Assembly: GCA_028095005.1 (NCBI GenBank)
Contig: CM051460.1
Location: forward strand, 64,891,676 to 64,955,675
Direction of reading: 5' to 3'
DNA length: 64,000 bases
Source of the DNA: Rhynchospora pubera
Lineage: Eukaryota > Streptophyta > Magnoliopsida > Poales > Cyperaceae
Shown piece by piece: positions 46,719 through 59,320 of the stretch; positions within the stretch are counted from its first letter, which is position 1; every line of letters starts with the position of its first letter. Both the position numbers and the translations under genes were made by a program. Below the pieces are notes generated by a model. That model searched no databases. It was not told the DNA's origin and saw nothing but the letters and a program-made list of their open reading frames with translations.

Positions 46719-49700
46719 TGTGACACCCCGTCGAATACTGTAACTGGAAAATACACGACGGAGTGCCCTGCTGCACCCGCAAGACTTACTAATACTTAAT
46801 TTACCAATTAATATTGATTCTACTCAAATAATATACCGATCAAATAGAAATTTATAATTAATTACTTAAATATAAAGTAAATCCTATAAAGGCCTGGTAT
46901 ATTTGGATTACTAACCACAATATCCAATGGTCCGCTACTCGTCTTACTGTCCAGCACTTGATCTGAAACCTGGAACCCACAACCAATAGTGGAAACATGC
47001 CAAAAAGCACGAAATGAGATAAATAAAATTTATCTCAGTACGGTATTCAGTTCCAGCCACTTGAGTTTTGATTATCATGCGTTGGAACAAAATACAAGAC
47101 TGAGTCAAATCAATTCCAAATCAAATTCCATTTTTTTTATTTCAAATAACATTAAAACTAGACTTTCGATCAAGCAATGCAATTAGACAAATAAATTCAA
47201 TACTCTTAAAAATCAATTTTCCTTTCTTTGAATTCAAAATATGACAATTATCATTTCAATTACCTGAACAAATAATTAATAACATGTAATAACTAACGTG
47301 CAAATTAAAAGCAACCCTTACAACTTGTTTCCAATAGAAATAGCAAGGTCAAATCAATTCAATCAATGCAATATGAAATGTGAGCTCGGCATCAATTCCA
47401 TAACAATTCAAATTTCAATGTATAGCAAAAGCCGACTCATTTGGTTGGGCAATTATCTAATATGCAAGTCTGGTTTATCACAAGTCAATCATTTCAGTCA
47501 TTTCCTTCAGATACCGCGAACCACCTTATAGATGGATGCCAAGGGCCAATTCAATTCAGATATAATTTAGTCAATTAACTCATCAAAAAAAATGTACAAG
47601 CAAGCTGGGAACACTCACACTCCGGACCATTCTAGACTGGACCTACTGAGTCCCAGTACATAAGCGCTTATTACACGGTGCTTGGTAGGATGGGTCATGA
47701 CTCCACCTCCAAACATTACGAGTGTCTATCTCAACCACACAAGCTATACTTACCTCAATCAAATCATATTTCAATCGGATACCATTCAATATGCCACTGA
47801 ACAATCATGCATCAATATACAATTTCACAAAATGATCTCATGAACCAAAATTCCAATTATGAATTCAGAATGCATAATAATAATAACAATAATAATAATA
47901 AAAACAACAATCATAATATATATCACATATAATTAAAACTCAAGTGAAATTTGTACCTGATAGCAAGGCAAAATCCAAAACAAAAGCAAGCAAGAAATCA
48001 GTTGATTCTACAAAGCCTCCAAATTGCAAGTTGCTCCTAAATTCCGACTCATAACAATCTGACTCTAAAACAATATAAATTTCCCTTTTTAATTTTTATA
48101 ACACCCAAAGTTTACTACTTATAATTTTTTTTTTTATAAATTAGATTAGAAACTATACTACCATGCATCATGATTATGCCATGCATTTACTAGACTCAAT
48201 AATCATAAGTCATGCAACTCATATTATGCCATCTCTACATTAATGATCATGTATACCAAAGTAAATGGTTTATGCATCCTCATATGCCATGCGCCAATAT
48301 ATATATAATAAAAGAATCATGTTTTTAGAAGATTAAACCAATAACAAGCAAGCTACTTTAATAAACTTCTTTTGCATGCATGACAATATGGAATGCAATA
48401 GTTAAATGCGCATTATTCTTATTTAATAGTTATCTTCTAAATTTAGATACGTAAAAATGATCATGATATGACATGCCATTCGATTAGTACCATTGAGTAC
48501 TAAATACACATGTAACCTTGCATACAACACTCATGTAAATAATAACATAATTTAGTAGAACAAATTTATTTAGGTTTCTAATTCAACTGCAATAAGTATC
48601 ATTGATTATTTTAGAAATCCATTTTCTTACTTTAATGTATACATGCACACATGATATGATCATAATTTAGAGTTTATGACCAAATCCTAACCCAACCCAA
48701 TATGATGCCATTATTACCAATTCAACCCCTTGTACTCATAAAATCTATATTGCTACATAATCAATAATTATTCAATATAATGCATGACATGGAAAATCTC
48801 ATATTTACACTTATATACATGCAACTATTTATACCAAAAATAAATGCAATAATTAAATCCATGACATATGCTTAATAATTCCTGTCATGCATAAAATTTC
48901 CAAATATCCAACATTTATCAAAGCAATCAATCCATTCATCAATTGATGACATAACGACACAAGTATTCAATCCAACACAAATTCCCATTACTCAAATTAC
49001 ACATACTAATTAGATTTCGTGAAATTCTCAATAAACCCTAGAAATCCAATACACATGCAATTGGCAAGAAAATTGCAAAGATAGCTATATATATACCACA
49101 AATCAAAGAAAATACTTACTTAAATTCGGCCAAAGACTAATGACGCGAGAAAACGAGTCGAATTCGCTATTTCTCGATTTTCACCACTTATCCCCAACAA
49201 AACCTTGCAAGTCCACTTGGAAATCGACGGAGAGGGCCGTAGAGTGCTCCAAGTCGAACGGTGGCCAAAACCGACGAGTTTGCTTCGATTTTCGAAAAAA
49301 CTTCCGTCGAGAAATACGACGAGGAGAGGCCACCAATCGACGATCCGAAGGTAGATAGTGCAAGAGGGCGGTGAGGCGAACGCGTGGATACTTCGATCCG
49401 GTGAAACGGCGGAGAAATGGTGGGGATTGAGTATGAGAGGAGGGGGCTCGGTTTGGGAGAGAAGAGAGGCTCACCTCTCTGTTGGTTCGAATAAGAGAGA
49501 GAGAGAGAGAGAAACCTTTATTTCCGATTTTTTTTTTACAAATCAATATCTCATCCAATAAATTAAAGATCAATACTCCTTGCATGAAAATAATTATACA
49601 ACATAAGAAATATAATTAAACTCTTTATAATGCAAACTAGAAATTTAAAAAATTTTCATATTTCTATTTCAGAATAAGCAATAAGTTTACAAATTTAATT

Positions 49701-49795
49701 TCATGCAAAGAAATTACTCACCATAAAACTAAGCAAGTGCACCCAAATTTATATAAAAAATAATTTCAGAAACAATACAAATTTCGGGTGTCACA
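46719..49795. mobile_element. Solo LTR, 3077 bp, with 5-bp target duplication
   Basis: It begins TGTGACACCCCG and ends CGGGTGTCACA, and the repeat ATATC flanks it at 46714-46718 and 49796-49800. There is no second LTR, primer-binding site or coding domain, so this is the product of LTR-LTR recombination. The length and ends would suit a Ty3/gypsy chromovirus of the Tekay/Del type (inference). A GC-rich part at 49140-49500 with short frames and a GAGA run is probably the leader side if the element points to the minus strand. Confidence 0.85.
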
Positions 49796-49800
49796 ATATC

Positions 49801-50869
49801 AATATTATTAATTAATATCGACGGTTATTTTTTACCGTTTAATAAGCATGGATAATGCAGTTGTTTCTAAACATTGATTTTTAGTTCAATACAACATCTG
49901 TTATGATTTTTTTGTTTCTTATTAATTACAAATGGTCAATTTATAGATTTTTTTTTTTTGGAATATGTTCTCCTTTGCGTTGGTTTCATTTTTGTTTCAT
50001 ATTGGCAACTCTCCAATTATCAGATCATTTCCATTATTCTATTCTAATCGTTGGCCTTCCATTCATTACCGTTTAATATCATAAATGGATATATATTCAT
50101 TTTCATCTAATCCTTAAGGCCTACATCTTGACTGTATCGGTACATTGACTTCCTGCTTAATTGATTTTGACAGTTATTTTTCAGTTCAATAAGCATTGAA
50201 TTTTGTATTGTCTATTGGCCTGTGTATTCCTATATTGCGAATGATATTAGAAGAAGCATGTATTTAACATACATTTGCATAATGCGAAGTCCAGCTATTT
50301 ATGATAAGATTGACAATGTTGCAAGCTAAGGAAAAAGAATAATAATAAAATACTTTTTGCTGAACTAAAATCAATAATTGAATGGAAATGAATATCCCAT
50401 TCCACGATATTAAATGATTCTCGACTCAACTAGGAAATATAAAATTGCATTGTACCTCTACAAAAACAAATGAATTTTGATCCTTACTCTTATCTCCACA
50501 CCCAGGAAAAGATAAATTAATGCATCACAAACATAACGATTAACAAACACTAAAATAAACATAACAATTACCAAACATTTAAATAAACTAAAAAAATGCT
50601 AAAATATAGCATGCAAAGGAGGATATTGAAACATTCTTTCATGTCTTACATGGAACAAGTAAAAGAATAATAAAAGAAAATCCAAACTGGCAACAACGAT
50701 CACAAAACACAGAACACATAACACAGAATACAAGTACACAACTTTCATGTCTTACACATCTCAACTAAATATCTCAAAAAAAGACTACATTTGCAACAAA
50801 ATATGTTTCTTTTCTTAGAACAGATATTTTTTCTCATGTAAATTCCAACAATTAGCAAACTACCTATTA
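49801..50869. other. AT-rich spacer, no gene recognised
   Basis: Only short frames. The sequence continues after the copia insertion at 55690. Confidence 0.4.
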
Positions 50870-50874
50870 GAACA

Positions 50875-51142
50875 TGAAATTGTATAGGAATTGTAAAGAA
50901 AGAGAGAAATTCTTTATTGATTCATTGATCTCAATTGAATGTTTACAACCATTACAATTCCACTATTTATAGCTGTTGTATTCAGTGTATCATCTTCCTA
51001 ACAGAACAGTAACCACATCTGTTTGTTAACTAATTACATCTCTGTACTAATTACATTTGTGTCTATCTAACTAATCCTCCTGAATGATCTTCTGTGAATA
51101 TTGTGGCAACCGCAAGGTAGTGGCAGCAATCTGTCTTAACCA
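50875..51142 (-). repeat. 3' LTR of copia copy 2
   Basis: Starts TGAAATTGTATAGG. Its inner end is CTTAACCA, against CTTAACA in the other LTR. It lacks the extra GAGAGAAA of the right copy. Confidence 0.9.
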
Positions 51143-51154
51143 CACCCCTCTCAA
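51143..51154 (-). other. Polypurine tract of copia copy 2
   Basis: On the minus strand TTGAGAGGGGTG lies just before the 3' LTR; the pol stop codon (51151-51153) is inside it. Confidence 0.75.
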
Positions 51155-52038
51155 GCCAATTGTCTTTGGAAGACATTGAGCTTGTTCTTCAAAAATTGAA
51201 ATCGTGGTAAAGGTAGGGGCTTTGTCATGATGTCACTGAGCTGGTCTTTTGAGCAAACAAACTTTACTTCAAGCTGTTTTGCTATTACTTGTTCTCGTAC
51301 GAAATGATAGTCAATTTCAATATGTTTCGTACGAGCGTGGAACATTGGATTTGCCACCAGAAATGTGGCTCCAATGTTGTCACACCATAGGCAAGGAGGA
51401 GAAGACATCTTAATGCCAAGTTCTTTGAGGATGAATTGTACCCACTTAATCTCTGTACATGCTTGAGCTAAGCTTCGATACTCAGCTTCAGTACTCGAAC
51501 GGGATACTGTGTTTTGCTTTTTTGTAGACCAAGAAATGAGATTTTTCCCTAAGTACACACAGAAACCAGATGTTGACCGACGATCATCGACATTGTCGGC
51601 CCAATCAGAGTCGCTGTATGCATGTATGATGTTTGAGGTTTTGGAGTGAATGAGAATGCCATGTTGTATGGTGCCACATAGGTAACGCAATATTCTTTTG
51701 GCTGCCACCCAATGATTGTTGGTAGGATTATGCATGAATTGAGAGAGTTTGTTCACGGGGAAAGAGATGTCAGGTCGTGTCAAGGTCTCATATTGTAAGG
51801 CTCCAATGACACTTCGAAAGAGATGAGGATCATCAAACAATTCACCATCATCTTTAGACAGTGAAACACCAGTAGCCATTGGTGTCAGTATCGGCTTGGA
51901 GTGCAGCATGTTAAGTCTGGTAAGAAGGTCTACTATGTATTTTGATTGGGTAAGGTGCAGCCCCTGGTTGGTAAAGTTTTCTTCAATACCCAGGAAAAAA
52001 ATGAATTCTGCCCAGGTCCTTAATTGCAAAACGCGCAC
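51151..52038 (-). pseudogene. Copia copy 2 pol, RT end and RNase H
   Basis: This frame continues the reverse transcriptase after the one-base shift in the A-run at 51995-52001. It shows the RT C-terminal part (LTQSKYIVDLLTRLNML, GALQYETLTRPDI) and RNase H with YSDSDWADNVDDRRSTSGF, SSTEAEYRSL and DYHFVREQV. The stop is at 51151 next to the polypurine tract. The true junction with the upstream RT frame is near 52001, so the first residues of this frame are out-of-frame noise. Confidence 0.88.
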
Positions 52039-52990
52039 TCAATTGAGAAATGCAATTATCAATCTGAATTGTGTCATCTCCAGTGACAATTATGTCATCG
52101 ACATAAACTAGAACAAAAACCTTGTGGCCATTTTGATTTGAAATGAAGAGGGATGGGTCATAGCTTGATGGTTTGAATTTTAATTCTTGAAGAACACCGC
52201 TCAATTTCTGGAACCAAGCACGTGGTGCTTGTTTCAGGCCATAGAGAGATTTGTGGAGAAGACAAACATGGTTTGGAAAATTGTGATCCACAAATCCTTG
52301 GGGCTGAGACATGAACACTGTCTCGGTTAAATCGCCATGTAAGAAGGCGTTATGTACATCAAGCTGTTTTATTCCCCAATTAGAAGCCATTGCCAAGGAA
52401 AGAATGATCCTGATGGTTGTTGGTCGAATGACAGGATTATATGTTTCGAGAAAATCAATACCTTGCTGTTGATGAAAGCCATTTCCCACTAGTCGAGCTT
52501 TGAAGCGATCCACAGAACCATCAGGCTTTCTCTTAATCTTGTACACCCGCTTAGATGCCAACACCTGCTGATCGACAGGAGGTAGGACCAAGGACCACGT
52601 GTTGTTGGTGGCAAGGGCATGAAGTTCATTCGCCATGGCTGCTCTCCAATGTTCAGATTTGTTGGCTTGAGTAAAATTTCTTGGTTCAGAATCAAGCTCG
52701 GCCAGATGAGCAACAAAATCAGAGAAGACCCTTGTTTTTCTTGTGTTATCTCGAGTCCTGGTGGTCATAGAATGGGATTGTTGTTGTGCAGGAGTTATTG
52801 TAGGAGGTAAATCGGGAGAATTTGGGATGAAAGGTTGCGCAGGAGTTGGATGTGCAGCCGACTGATTGATTGAAGAAGGAGGAGGAGATCGATTAATCCC
52901 ATGTATGGTAACCTCTTGGACGGTTTGATTGTCACGGTTAGAGCTGGGCAGCTGTTGATCGGCGAGATTAGCTCCAACAGAGACGGGCAG
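51983..52990 (-). pseudogene. Copia copy 2 linker and reverse transcriptase part
   Basis: This frame is the direct continuation of the gag-integrase frame beyond the TAG at 52991. It holds a Pro/Gln-rich linker, MTTRTRDNTRK, then reverse transcriptase (NNTWSLVLPP, KQLDVHNAFLHGDL, catalytic YVDD in VLVYVDDIIVTG). It ends at 51983 because of the homopolymer shift. Confidence 0.88.
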
Positions 52991-55333
52991 CTATTGCACT
53001 GTATTGGGCTGAGCTTCTTGCGCAACATGTAATGGGCCATGGTGTTGTTGGGCTTGGTAGTGAATCGACAAAGGGAGAAATGTTGTAGCCGAAAGCATGT
53101 CATTTGATATGTGCATTGATTTTGTTGGATTTTTGAATGGAAAAACAGTCTCATAAAAAACAACACTCCTCGAGACAAAAATTTTGTTAGTTTCTATATG
53201 CAAACAACGATAGCCTTTATGTGATGAAGAGTAGCCAAAAAAGACACAAGGTAAAGATCTTAACTCTAATTTATTAGAATTGTACGGTCTAGTGAAAGGA
53301 AAACATAGACAACCAAGGATTTTGAGGAGTGAATAATCTGGATTTTTATTGAAAAGAGTGGTAAAAGGAGTAGATTTGTTGGAAGGGAGTCTATTTATGA
53401 GGAACACAACACTTGAGAAAATTCCATCCCAATATTTGGTGGGAATGGAAGCATGAGACATGGTTGCAAGAGATAGCTCAATTATGTGTCGATGTTTTCT
53501 TTCGGCACAGCCATTTTGTTGTGGAGTATATGGGCAAGAAGTTTGATGTACTAGTTGAGGGAAAAGTTTTGTTATTGGTTTATATTCCGCTCCACCATTG
53601 GTTCTTAGAGTTTTAATTGTGGTGTTGAGAAGATTCTCTACTTGAGACTTGAAGTTAGAGAATACTTGAGAGACCTCACTTTTTTGTTTTAAGAAGTAAA
53701 TCCAAGTGAATCGAGAAAAATCATCAACAAAGGTAATGTAATATCTATATCCTTGAGAAGATACAATTGGGGATGGTCCCCATACATCGGAATGTACAAG
53801 TTGTAAAGGAAAAGAAGACACACTAGTGGAAGAATTGAAAGGTAAGACATGTGCTTTAGCTTGAGCACAATCATGACAAAGAACAAGTTTTTCTCTATTA
53901 CAAGGCAATTTATTGGAATTAAGAACTTCTAAAGTAATGGCATTAGAAGGATGCCCTAGCCTTGCGTGCCAAATACTCGAAGAAACACGGTTGGTAAGAA
54001 AAGCATTTGAAGAAGAATTGAGGTTGAGAATGAATAGACCATTGGTGCTATGCATTTGAAGTAGAGTTGTCTTGGTGTGGAGGTCCTTTATAACACAAGA
54101 AGAAGAGGAGAAGTTAATTTCAAGAGAAGGATTATCATGGAGTAATTTAGAAAGACTAATGAGATTAGAAGAAAAATGCGAAACATGAAGCACATCACAA
54201 AGGCTAATAGTATGATTTGCAATCGAAAAGGAAGTGGAACCAACATGTTGTATAGAGAGACCATTATCATTGCCAATTTGTAGGTTGTCCACTCCATCAT
54301 AGTTCAAGAAGGATGCCAAGTTGTTGATGTCACACGTGACATGATTGTTCGCACCCGAGTCAAGAATCCACTGTGATTGGGCTGCTAAAGGCTGTTGCAT
54401 CTGTGCAGAGTATGCCTGAAATCGAGGATTGGGCTTCCAGAGTGGGTCTGAATCATATCTCTTGTAACACAGATTTGCAGCATGGCCATACTTATTACAA
54501 ATTTGACAAGTGGGCTTTTCAACTTGGTTATTCTCCTGTGTCTGAGGCCCATTTAGCGTGTGAGGCGCATCAGGTTTGAAAGGGGGGCGCACAGGTCTCT
54601 TCAAGTTTGGTTGCGGATTCAGGTACGAACCCCTTCCTCTACCATTACCACCTCTGCCTGCGTAGAAAGCTGCTGGAGCCATGGTGTGCGACTTGAGCAA
54701 CGATTCATGGCCAATGAGAAGAGCATGAAGGTCAGAGAAGGAAAACAGAGAGTGAAGACTAGCTGCGTTGACAGCTGCTACAACTGGAAGAAACTCGGAT
54801 CCGAGGCCATTGATGGCCACCATGACCAGCTCATCGTCGGGATATGGAGCTCCGACTGAGGCCAACTCATCAGCAACACGCCTTAGAGCTTGAAGATACT
54901 TAGAGCAAGAAAGAGTACCTTTATTAGCTGATTGAATCTGGCGCTTGAGATCCATGACCCTGGATCGAGAGGCAGAGGACAGAAGCTTCTGCAATTGAAG
55001 CCATAACTCCATTGTTGTTGCGCACGAAACAACCTGTGCTTGAATCGGCTCTGTCAAGGACGATCGCAACCAGCCAAGCAAGAGTTGATCTTGACGGTGC
55101 CAGCTGAGATACTCCGGATTGACCAGGATTTGGCCATTGCTTCCTGTCAAGGTGGGGTTGGGTGGAGGTGATTCGATGTATTTGACTAGTTCACAGCCAT
55201 GAAGAAGGGGAAGAATTTGAGAGCGCCATGAGAGGTAATTGGAGCTCGTCAATTTGGTTGAAAGAGGAAGGTTGATGAGGATGACAGGAGGAGAGGTTGA
55301 AGATGAAGATACATCAACGACTGGTGTAGCCAT
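52991..55333 (-). pseudogene. Copia copy 2 gag, protease and integrase part
   Basis: It starts at the ATG at 55333 (MATPVVDVSSSS). It contains gag, the CX2CX4HX4C knuckle CQICNKYGHAANLC, protease ILDSGANNHVT, SIWHARLGHPS, and an integrase with SDVWGPSP and QQNGCAERKHR. At the second catalytic acid the codon is AAT (Asn, 53597-53599) in RTNGGAEY, where copy 1 has Asp. A TAG at 52991 ends it before the RT, although the frame continues unchanged beyond. The product could not support integration. Confidence 0.9.
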
Positions 55334-55396
55334 TGGAGGCAAGGAGATCAATTGATAGGTGGAAGAGAGGATCGGAAATGGCGATTAGCCAAGAAA

Positions 55397-55409
55397 GGCT
55401 CTGATACCA
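55397..55409 (-). other. Primer-binding site of copia copy 2 (initiator-Met tRNA)
   Basis: The minus strand reads TGGTATCAGAGCC right after the 5' LTR, an exact match to the usual initiator-Met tRNA 3' end. Confidence 0.92.
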
Positions 55410-55684
55410 TGAAATTGTATAGGAATTGTAAAGAAAGAGAGAAAGAGAGAAATTCTTTATTGATTCATTGATCTCAATTGAATGTTTACAGCCATTACAA
55501 TTCCACTATTTATAGCTGTTGTATTCAGTGTATCAACTTCCTAACAGAACAGTAACCGCATCTGTTTGTTAACTAATTACATCTCTGTACTAATTACATT
55601 TGTGTCTATCTAACTAATCCTCCTGAATGATCTTCTGTGAATATTGTGGCAACTGCAAGGTAGTGGCAGCAATCTGTCTTAACA
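55410..55684 (-). repeat. 5' LTR of copia copy 2
   Basis: 275 bp, starts TGAAATTGTATAGG and ends CTTAACA. It has an extra 8-bp GAGAGAAA unit compared with the left LTR. Confidence 0.9.
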
Positions 55685-56689
55685 GAACATGGTATAATTC
55701 ACCTCAGTTTGTCTTGAAGCTGCTGCTGCCGCCAAGTGAGGATATTGAACATATCAAGGCTCCTGAAAAGGTGCACGGGTTTATAAATCTAACAAGAAAA
55801 GGAAACAATTAAGGTGTCATGTCCATGTACATATCAAGACTGAACCTGTTAGGAAAACAGATCCAACCCATTATAGCCACATTGCCACAATTATTCAATT
55901 TAGAGTTCAAGCCAGAGAAAGCACTGCATATCACTAAATCACTAGGGAAAGCACCAGTAGAAATTATTATTATAATAGTAAGTGTAATTACAGAAATGAT
56001 AACTTAACTTACATCATCCAGCAGCACACCATTGCAAATTAAGTTCAAAATTGAGCTCTCTGAATCAAAATTGGGTTGAGATAGTGGCTGAAATGATTAT
56101 GCCTAGAAATGTATACTTGGCACTGAACTTGCTAATTTTTTGTGTTCTCTATACAAATGTACTAAATCAAAACTTCACAATTTTGTTTATTGCAGCAAGT
56201 CAGAACACACTACGTGATATTAATATCAAGCAAAAGAGCATGTTTTATAACAAAAGGTGGGTAAGTTTATTCAAATAACTGCTTACATGACAATAGAATG
56301 GCCTTTTATCTTACAGCACTACATGACAAAGTTATAAAACATGGGTTATATCAAAGTTAGGGGCAAAATTTTCATCAGTTAATCGAGAAAAAACAACGTA
56401 TTGAGAACCTGGTGCAGTAAAATGCTATTATAATCGACTGTTTATAAACATTAGGACACTCAAAGAAGCAATGCAGTATTGGACAGAATTAAGGGGCAGT
56501 GGCCAAAGAGAGACTCCAGCAAAAAATCATCGAGATGAAGAGTTTCCAAAAATTTCCATTTCAAATTTGCAATTGCAATGCAATTGAATAGCCATTTACA
56601 CAGATGAGTTAAAAGTTAAAAAGGATTATTGTGCAAAGGTTGAGAAGAAGATAGAAGCCTAACAATAAATCTTAAATATACCAGCAACC

Positions 56690-57745
56690 AGTGATTCTTT
56701 GAAATCAACAAACAAATCAAAGTTAGGCAATTAGCCTATTTGTTTGTACAGGTCGGGTGTTACTTCAGACAACCACACAACCACATTCCAGGAAAAACAG
56801 CCTGCAAATCAAGGAATAACAACAATTAGCAGAAAGTTAGAAACTTATAAAAGCATTTAAAAACAGCCTGCAAATTATAACCTGCCAAAAGGAGCATAAA
56901 TCAAATCATATAAAAGCATGGTCTAACAATTTCAGTTAAGGACGGTGCATATTTTTCCTCTAAGTTTGAGTTAAGAACAATAAATACCCACAAAAAGTAA
57001 ACAGAAAAATTGTTGGAGATGAAGTCGATTATTTTATAGCCATATTATAAAAAAACAGCTTTTGTAATTTCCTTAATTAATCAAATAAATAAAATCTCTC
57101 CGTAGCAAACACACAAATAACTAATATATTATTTAAAGAAAATTAACAAGTACCCACAAAATTTTCATGAAAAAGGTGTCCAATATCAGTAATTACCAAT
57201 CCATAAATTATAATTTAGTGACAATAGCAACATGAAGTACAACATCTAAAACCTAAGAGGTACAAGATGAAAAATTGCACCTGAAACCACTCTAGCATAT
57301 AAAATTACAAAAGGAATCTATCTATGCTAAGGTATGGAATTACCTCGCAAGATGACTGTAGAATAGTTGCTTGGAGAGCTCCTGGCACTTCTCAATCTTG
57401 GGTTGGCTTTTGTGCTCGGCTTCAAGTCTTCAACACCGATTGCCAGACCCACAAATCAAAGTATGTTCTTTCAGCAACATAAATCAAAATCAAAATCAAA
57501 CAAGTATGATGGGTCGAGCCGACTTTCAACAAAGAATCACAGAGGGAGAGAGAGTACAAACTTATCCAGTTGAGAGCAACCGAGCGAGAGAAGATGGAGC
57601 TCGGCGCTTGCGCAAGAGAGAGATCGGTTAGGTTCAATCATGATAGAGACAGAGAATGGAGATGGCGAGCAAATGGCGGTGAATGGCGACGGCGAGCTTG
57701 AGAGAATGAGAGTTGAGATCGTCGAGAGGCGGAGATGGGAGGAGC
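56690..57745 (-). other. Possible two-exon transcript of unknown function
   Basis: On the minus strand 57745-57350 looks like a plant leader and first exon (CT-rich start, GC-rich). It ends in a good donor (CTTGCGAG then GTAATT). The matching acceptor TTGATTTGCAG lies at about 56804, followed by GCTGTTTTTCC. Joining them extends a frame (AEHKSQPKIEKCQELSKQLF and on) that soon stops, but no ATG opens this frame and a TGA precedes it. It could be a long non-coding RNA, a decayed gene, or the first exons of a gene cut by the copia insertion. I do not recognise the peptide. Confidence 0.3.
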
Positions 57746-59131
57746 GTCACTTAGAAGATCGATAAACCCGATCCGTGAGCCCACAGATAGACCCGGCCCA
57801 ATCCCAGCGCTAAAAATTGTATAACTTTAAAGCTAGTATCAAATAACTTCAAGAGACCATTTAATTAAGTTAGTAACTTGTGTTAATTTTAGGCCTCTAG
57901 CATGAAACAAATTAAAATAATATAATTTTTTTGTGTGGTCACACTCTTTATTAAAAATAACACGACCAACTATTTAGGTTCGATGTTTGATTTTGAAACT
58001 CTGAAATCAAAATTAAAAGAGAAGTTGTTGCGTTTGGTAGGACAAATTAATAACGAGATTTGTTGCACTTGTTTAAGGTTAAATTACTTTGAGAGATTAA
58101 ATGCTTAATGAAAATGATTTTCATGCTTTGTGAATGTTTAATTAGTTCAATTGAGTGTCCTCTAGTGATCAGCATTATCAAATGTATCATGATTTTTAAA
58201 TGACACTACATGCAATTTATCTTTTTATCTTTGTTTCTTTTAGACTACATCCAAAATATCATGATTTTTAAATGATATTGCATGCAATTCATCTTTCTAT
58301 CTTTGTTTCTTTTAAACTAAATCTGAAAATTTTGTATTTATGTAATGTAAATAATATTGGAATACATAACTTATAATAAATAAATTAACGTTTTTTGTTT
58401 TTCAAATGAAATATAGTCATGCTTCTAGTAAATTTGTCATATGTTTTGAGAGATTGGAGGAAACAAATGAAGGTTGGAGACTGTAATTTAATGAAGCACA
58501 CTTTGTAAATTAACGTTTTTGGTTTTTCATTGAATCAATTTTTCATCTCTTCTGTGAGACTGTAATTAATATTTAATTCCACTAGATTCCTTATTATGTG
58601 TGTGTTTTAATTGCTTGTAAATTTGATTTAATTGAACAAATCACACATAAATGAAATTCTTCAAAAGGATATTTGACTCGTGGTTGGTGATCATAGCAAT
58701 TTAGTGTTGAAATTAATATTTTAATTAGTTTTTATGCAATATGACGGTAACATAGTGGGCTAATTGTTAGTACAATTATTGGATCTTGTTTGGATCATAC
58801 CATGTTGTGTTCGAATTATAAAATATAATTATGTTTATAGATAATTATAAAATATAATTATTAAATTTTATAAAATATAATTATATATTTATGTTTACAG
58901 ATGAATTGAACATTCAAATTATAAAATTATCCTTAGACAATATAATGACTTTTCTTATTATTTTATAATAATAAAATTTTTGTAGTCTCTCAAATCATGT
59001 CATTCCATATCTCATATCATTCTCGTGTTTCATGTCATGTCATGCCGTGTATAGATGATTCGTGCGTCGTGTCTACGCCATCAAAGTCAAGCAAGACATG
59101 TCTAAAAATGCGACATGTTTAAGTTCTCATA
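57746..59131. other. AT-rich spacer
   Basis: No gene. It contains a short tandem duplication (58187-58330), described separately. Confidence 0.4.
58187..58330. repeat. Tandem duplication of 72 bp, two copies
   Basis: ATCATGATTTTTAAATGA, then TTTGTTTCTTTTA, occur twice, about 72 bp apart, with a handful of substitutions. Confidence 0.85.
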
Positions 59132-59320
59132 GGCTCCGTTTGGATGCGTTGAGAATAAGGTAGGAAGAAAGAAGAAGGGAAGAAATTTATTGGAAAGGGA
59201 TAAATTTATTGGGAAGTGTGTAACTTTTGTGAAGAGTTTGGATGGTTAGAAATAAATTTATTGGCAAAAAATAATTATTCTTTATTCCTTATTCCGGAAA
59301 GAAGCCATCCAAACGGAGCC
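59132..59320. mobile_element. Tourist-like MITE, 189 bp
   Basis: Ends GGCTCCGTTTGGATG and CATCCAAACGGAGCC are perfect inverted copies. The duplication ATA is at 59129-59131 and 59321-59323. It carries the family core 'attgggaagtgtgtaac'. It is the longest of the four copies and is closest in arms to 44603. Confidence 0.88.

Larger units (their letters stand above)
50875..55684 (-). mobile_element. Ty1/copia LTR retrotransposon, copy 2, inactivated
   Basis: A 4810-bp minus-strand element with LTRs of 268 bp (left) and 275 bp (right) and the target duplication GAACA (50870-50874 and 55685-55689). I count about four substitutions, one 8-bp and one 1-bp indel between the LTRs, so it is older than copy 1. 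The coding region has an in-frame TAG at 52991-52993, a one-base gain in a homopolymer at 51995-52001, and an Asp-to-Asn change in the integrase core. It is related to copy 1 but forms a different family (different LTRs). Confidence 0.95.

Noticed and set aside
49140..49585. Overlapping open frames of 67-134 codons on both strands
   Set aside because: They lie inside the solo LTR defined by its ends and target duplication, read through GAGA repeats, and show no domain.
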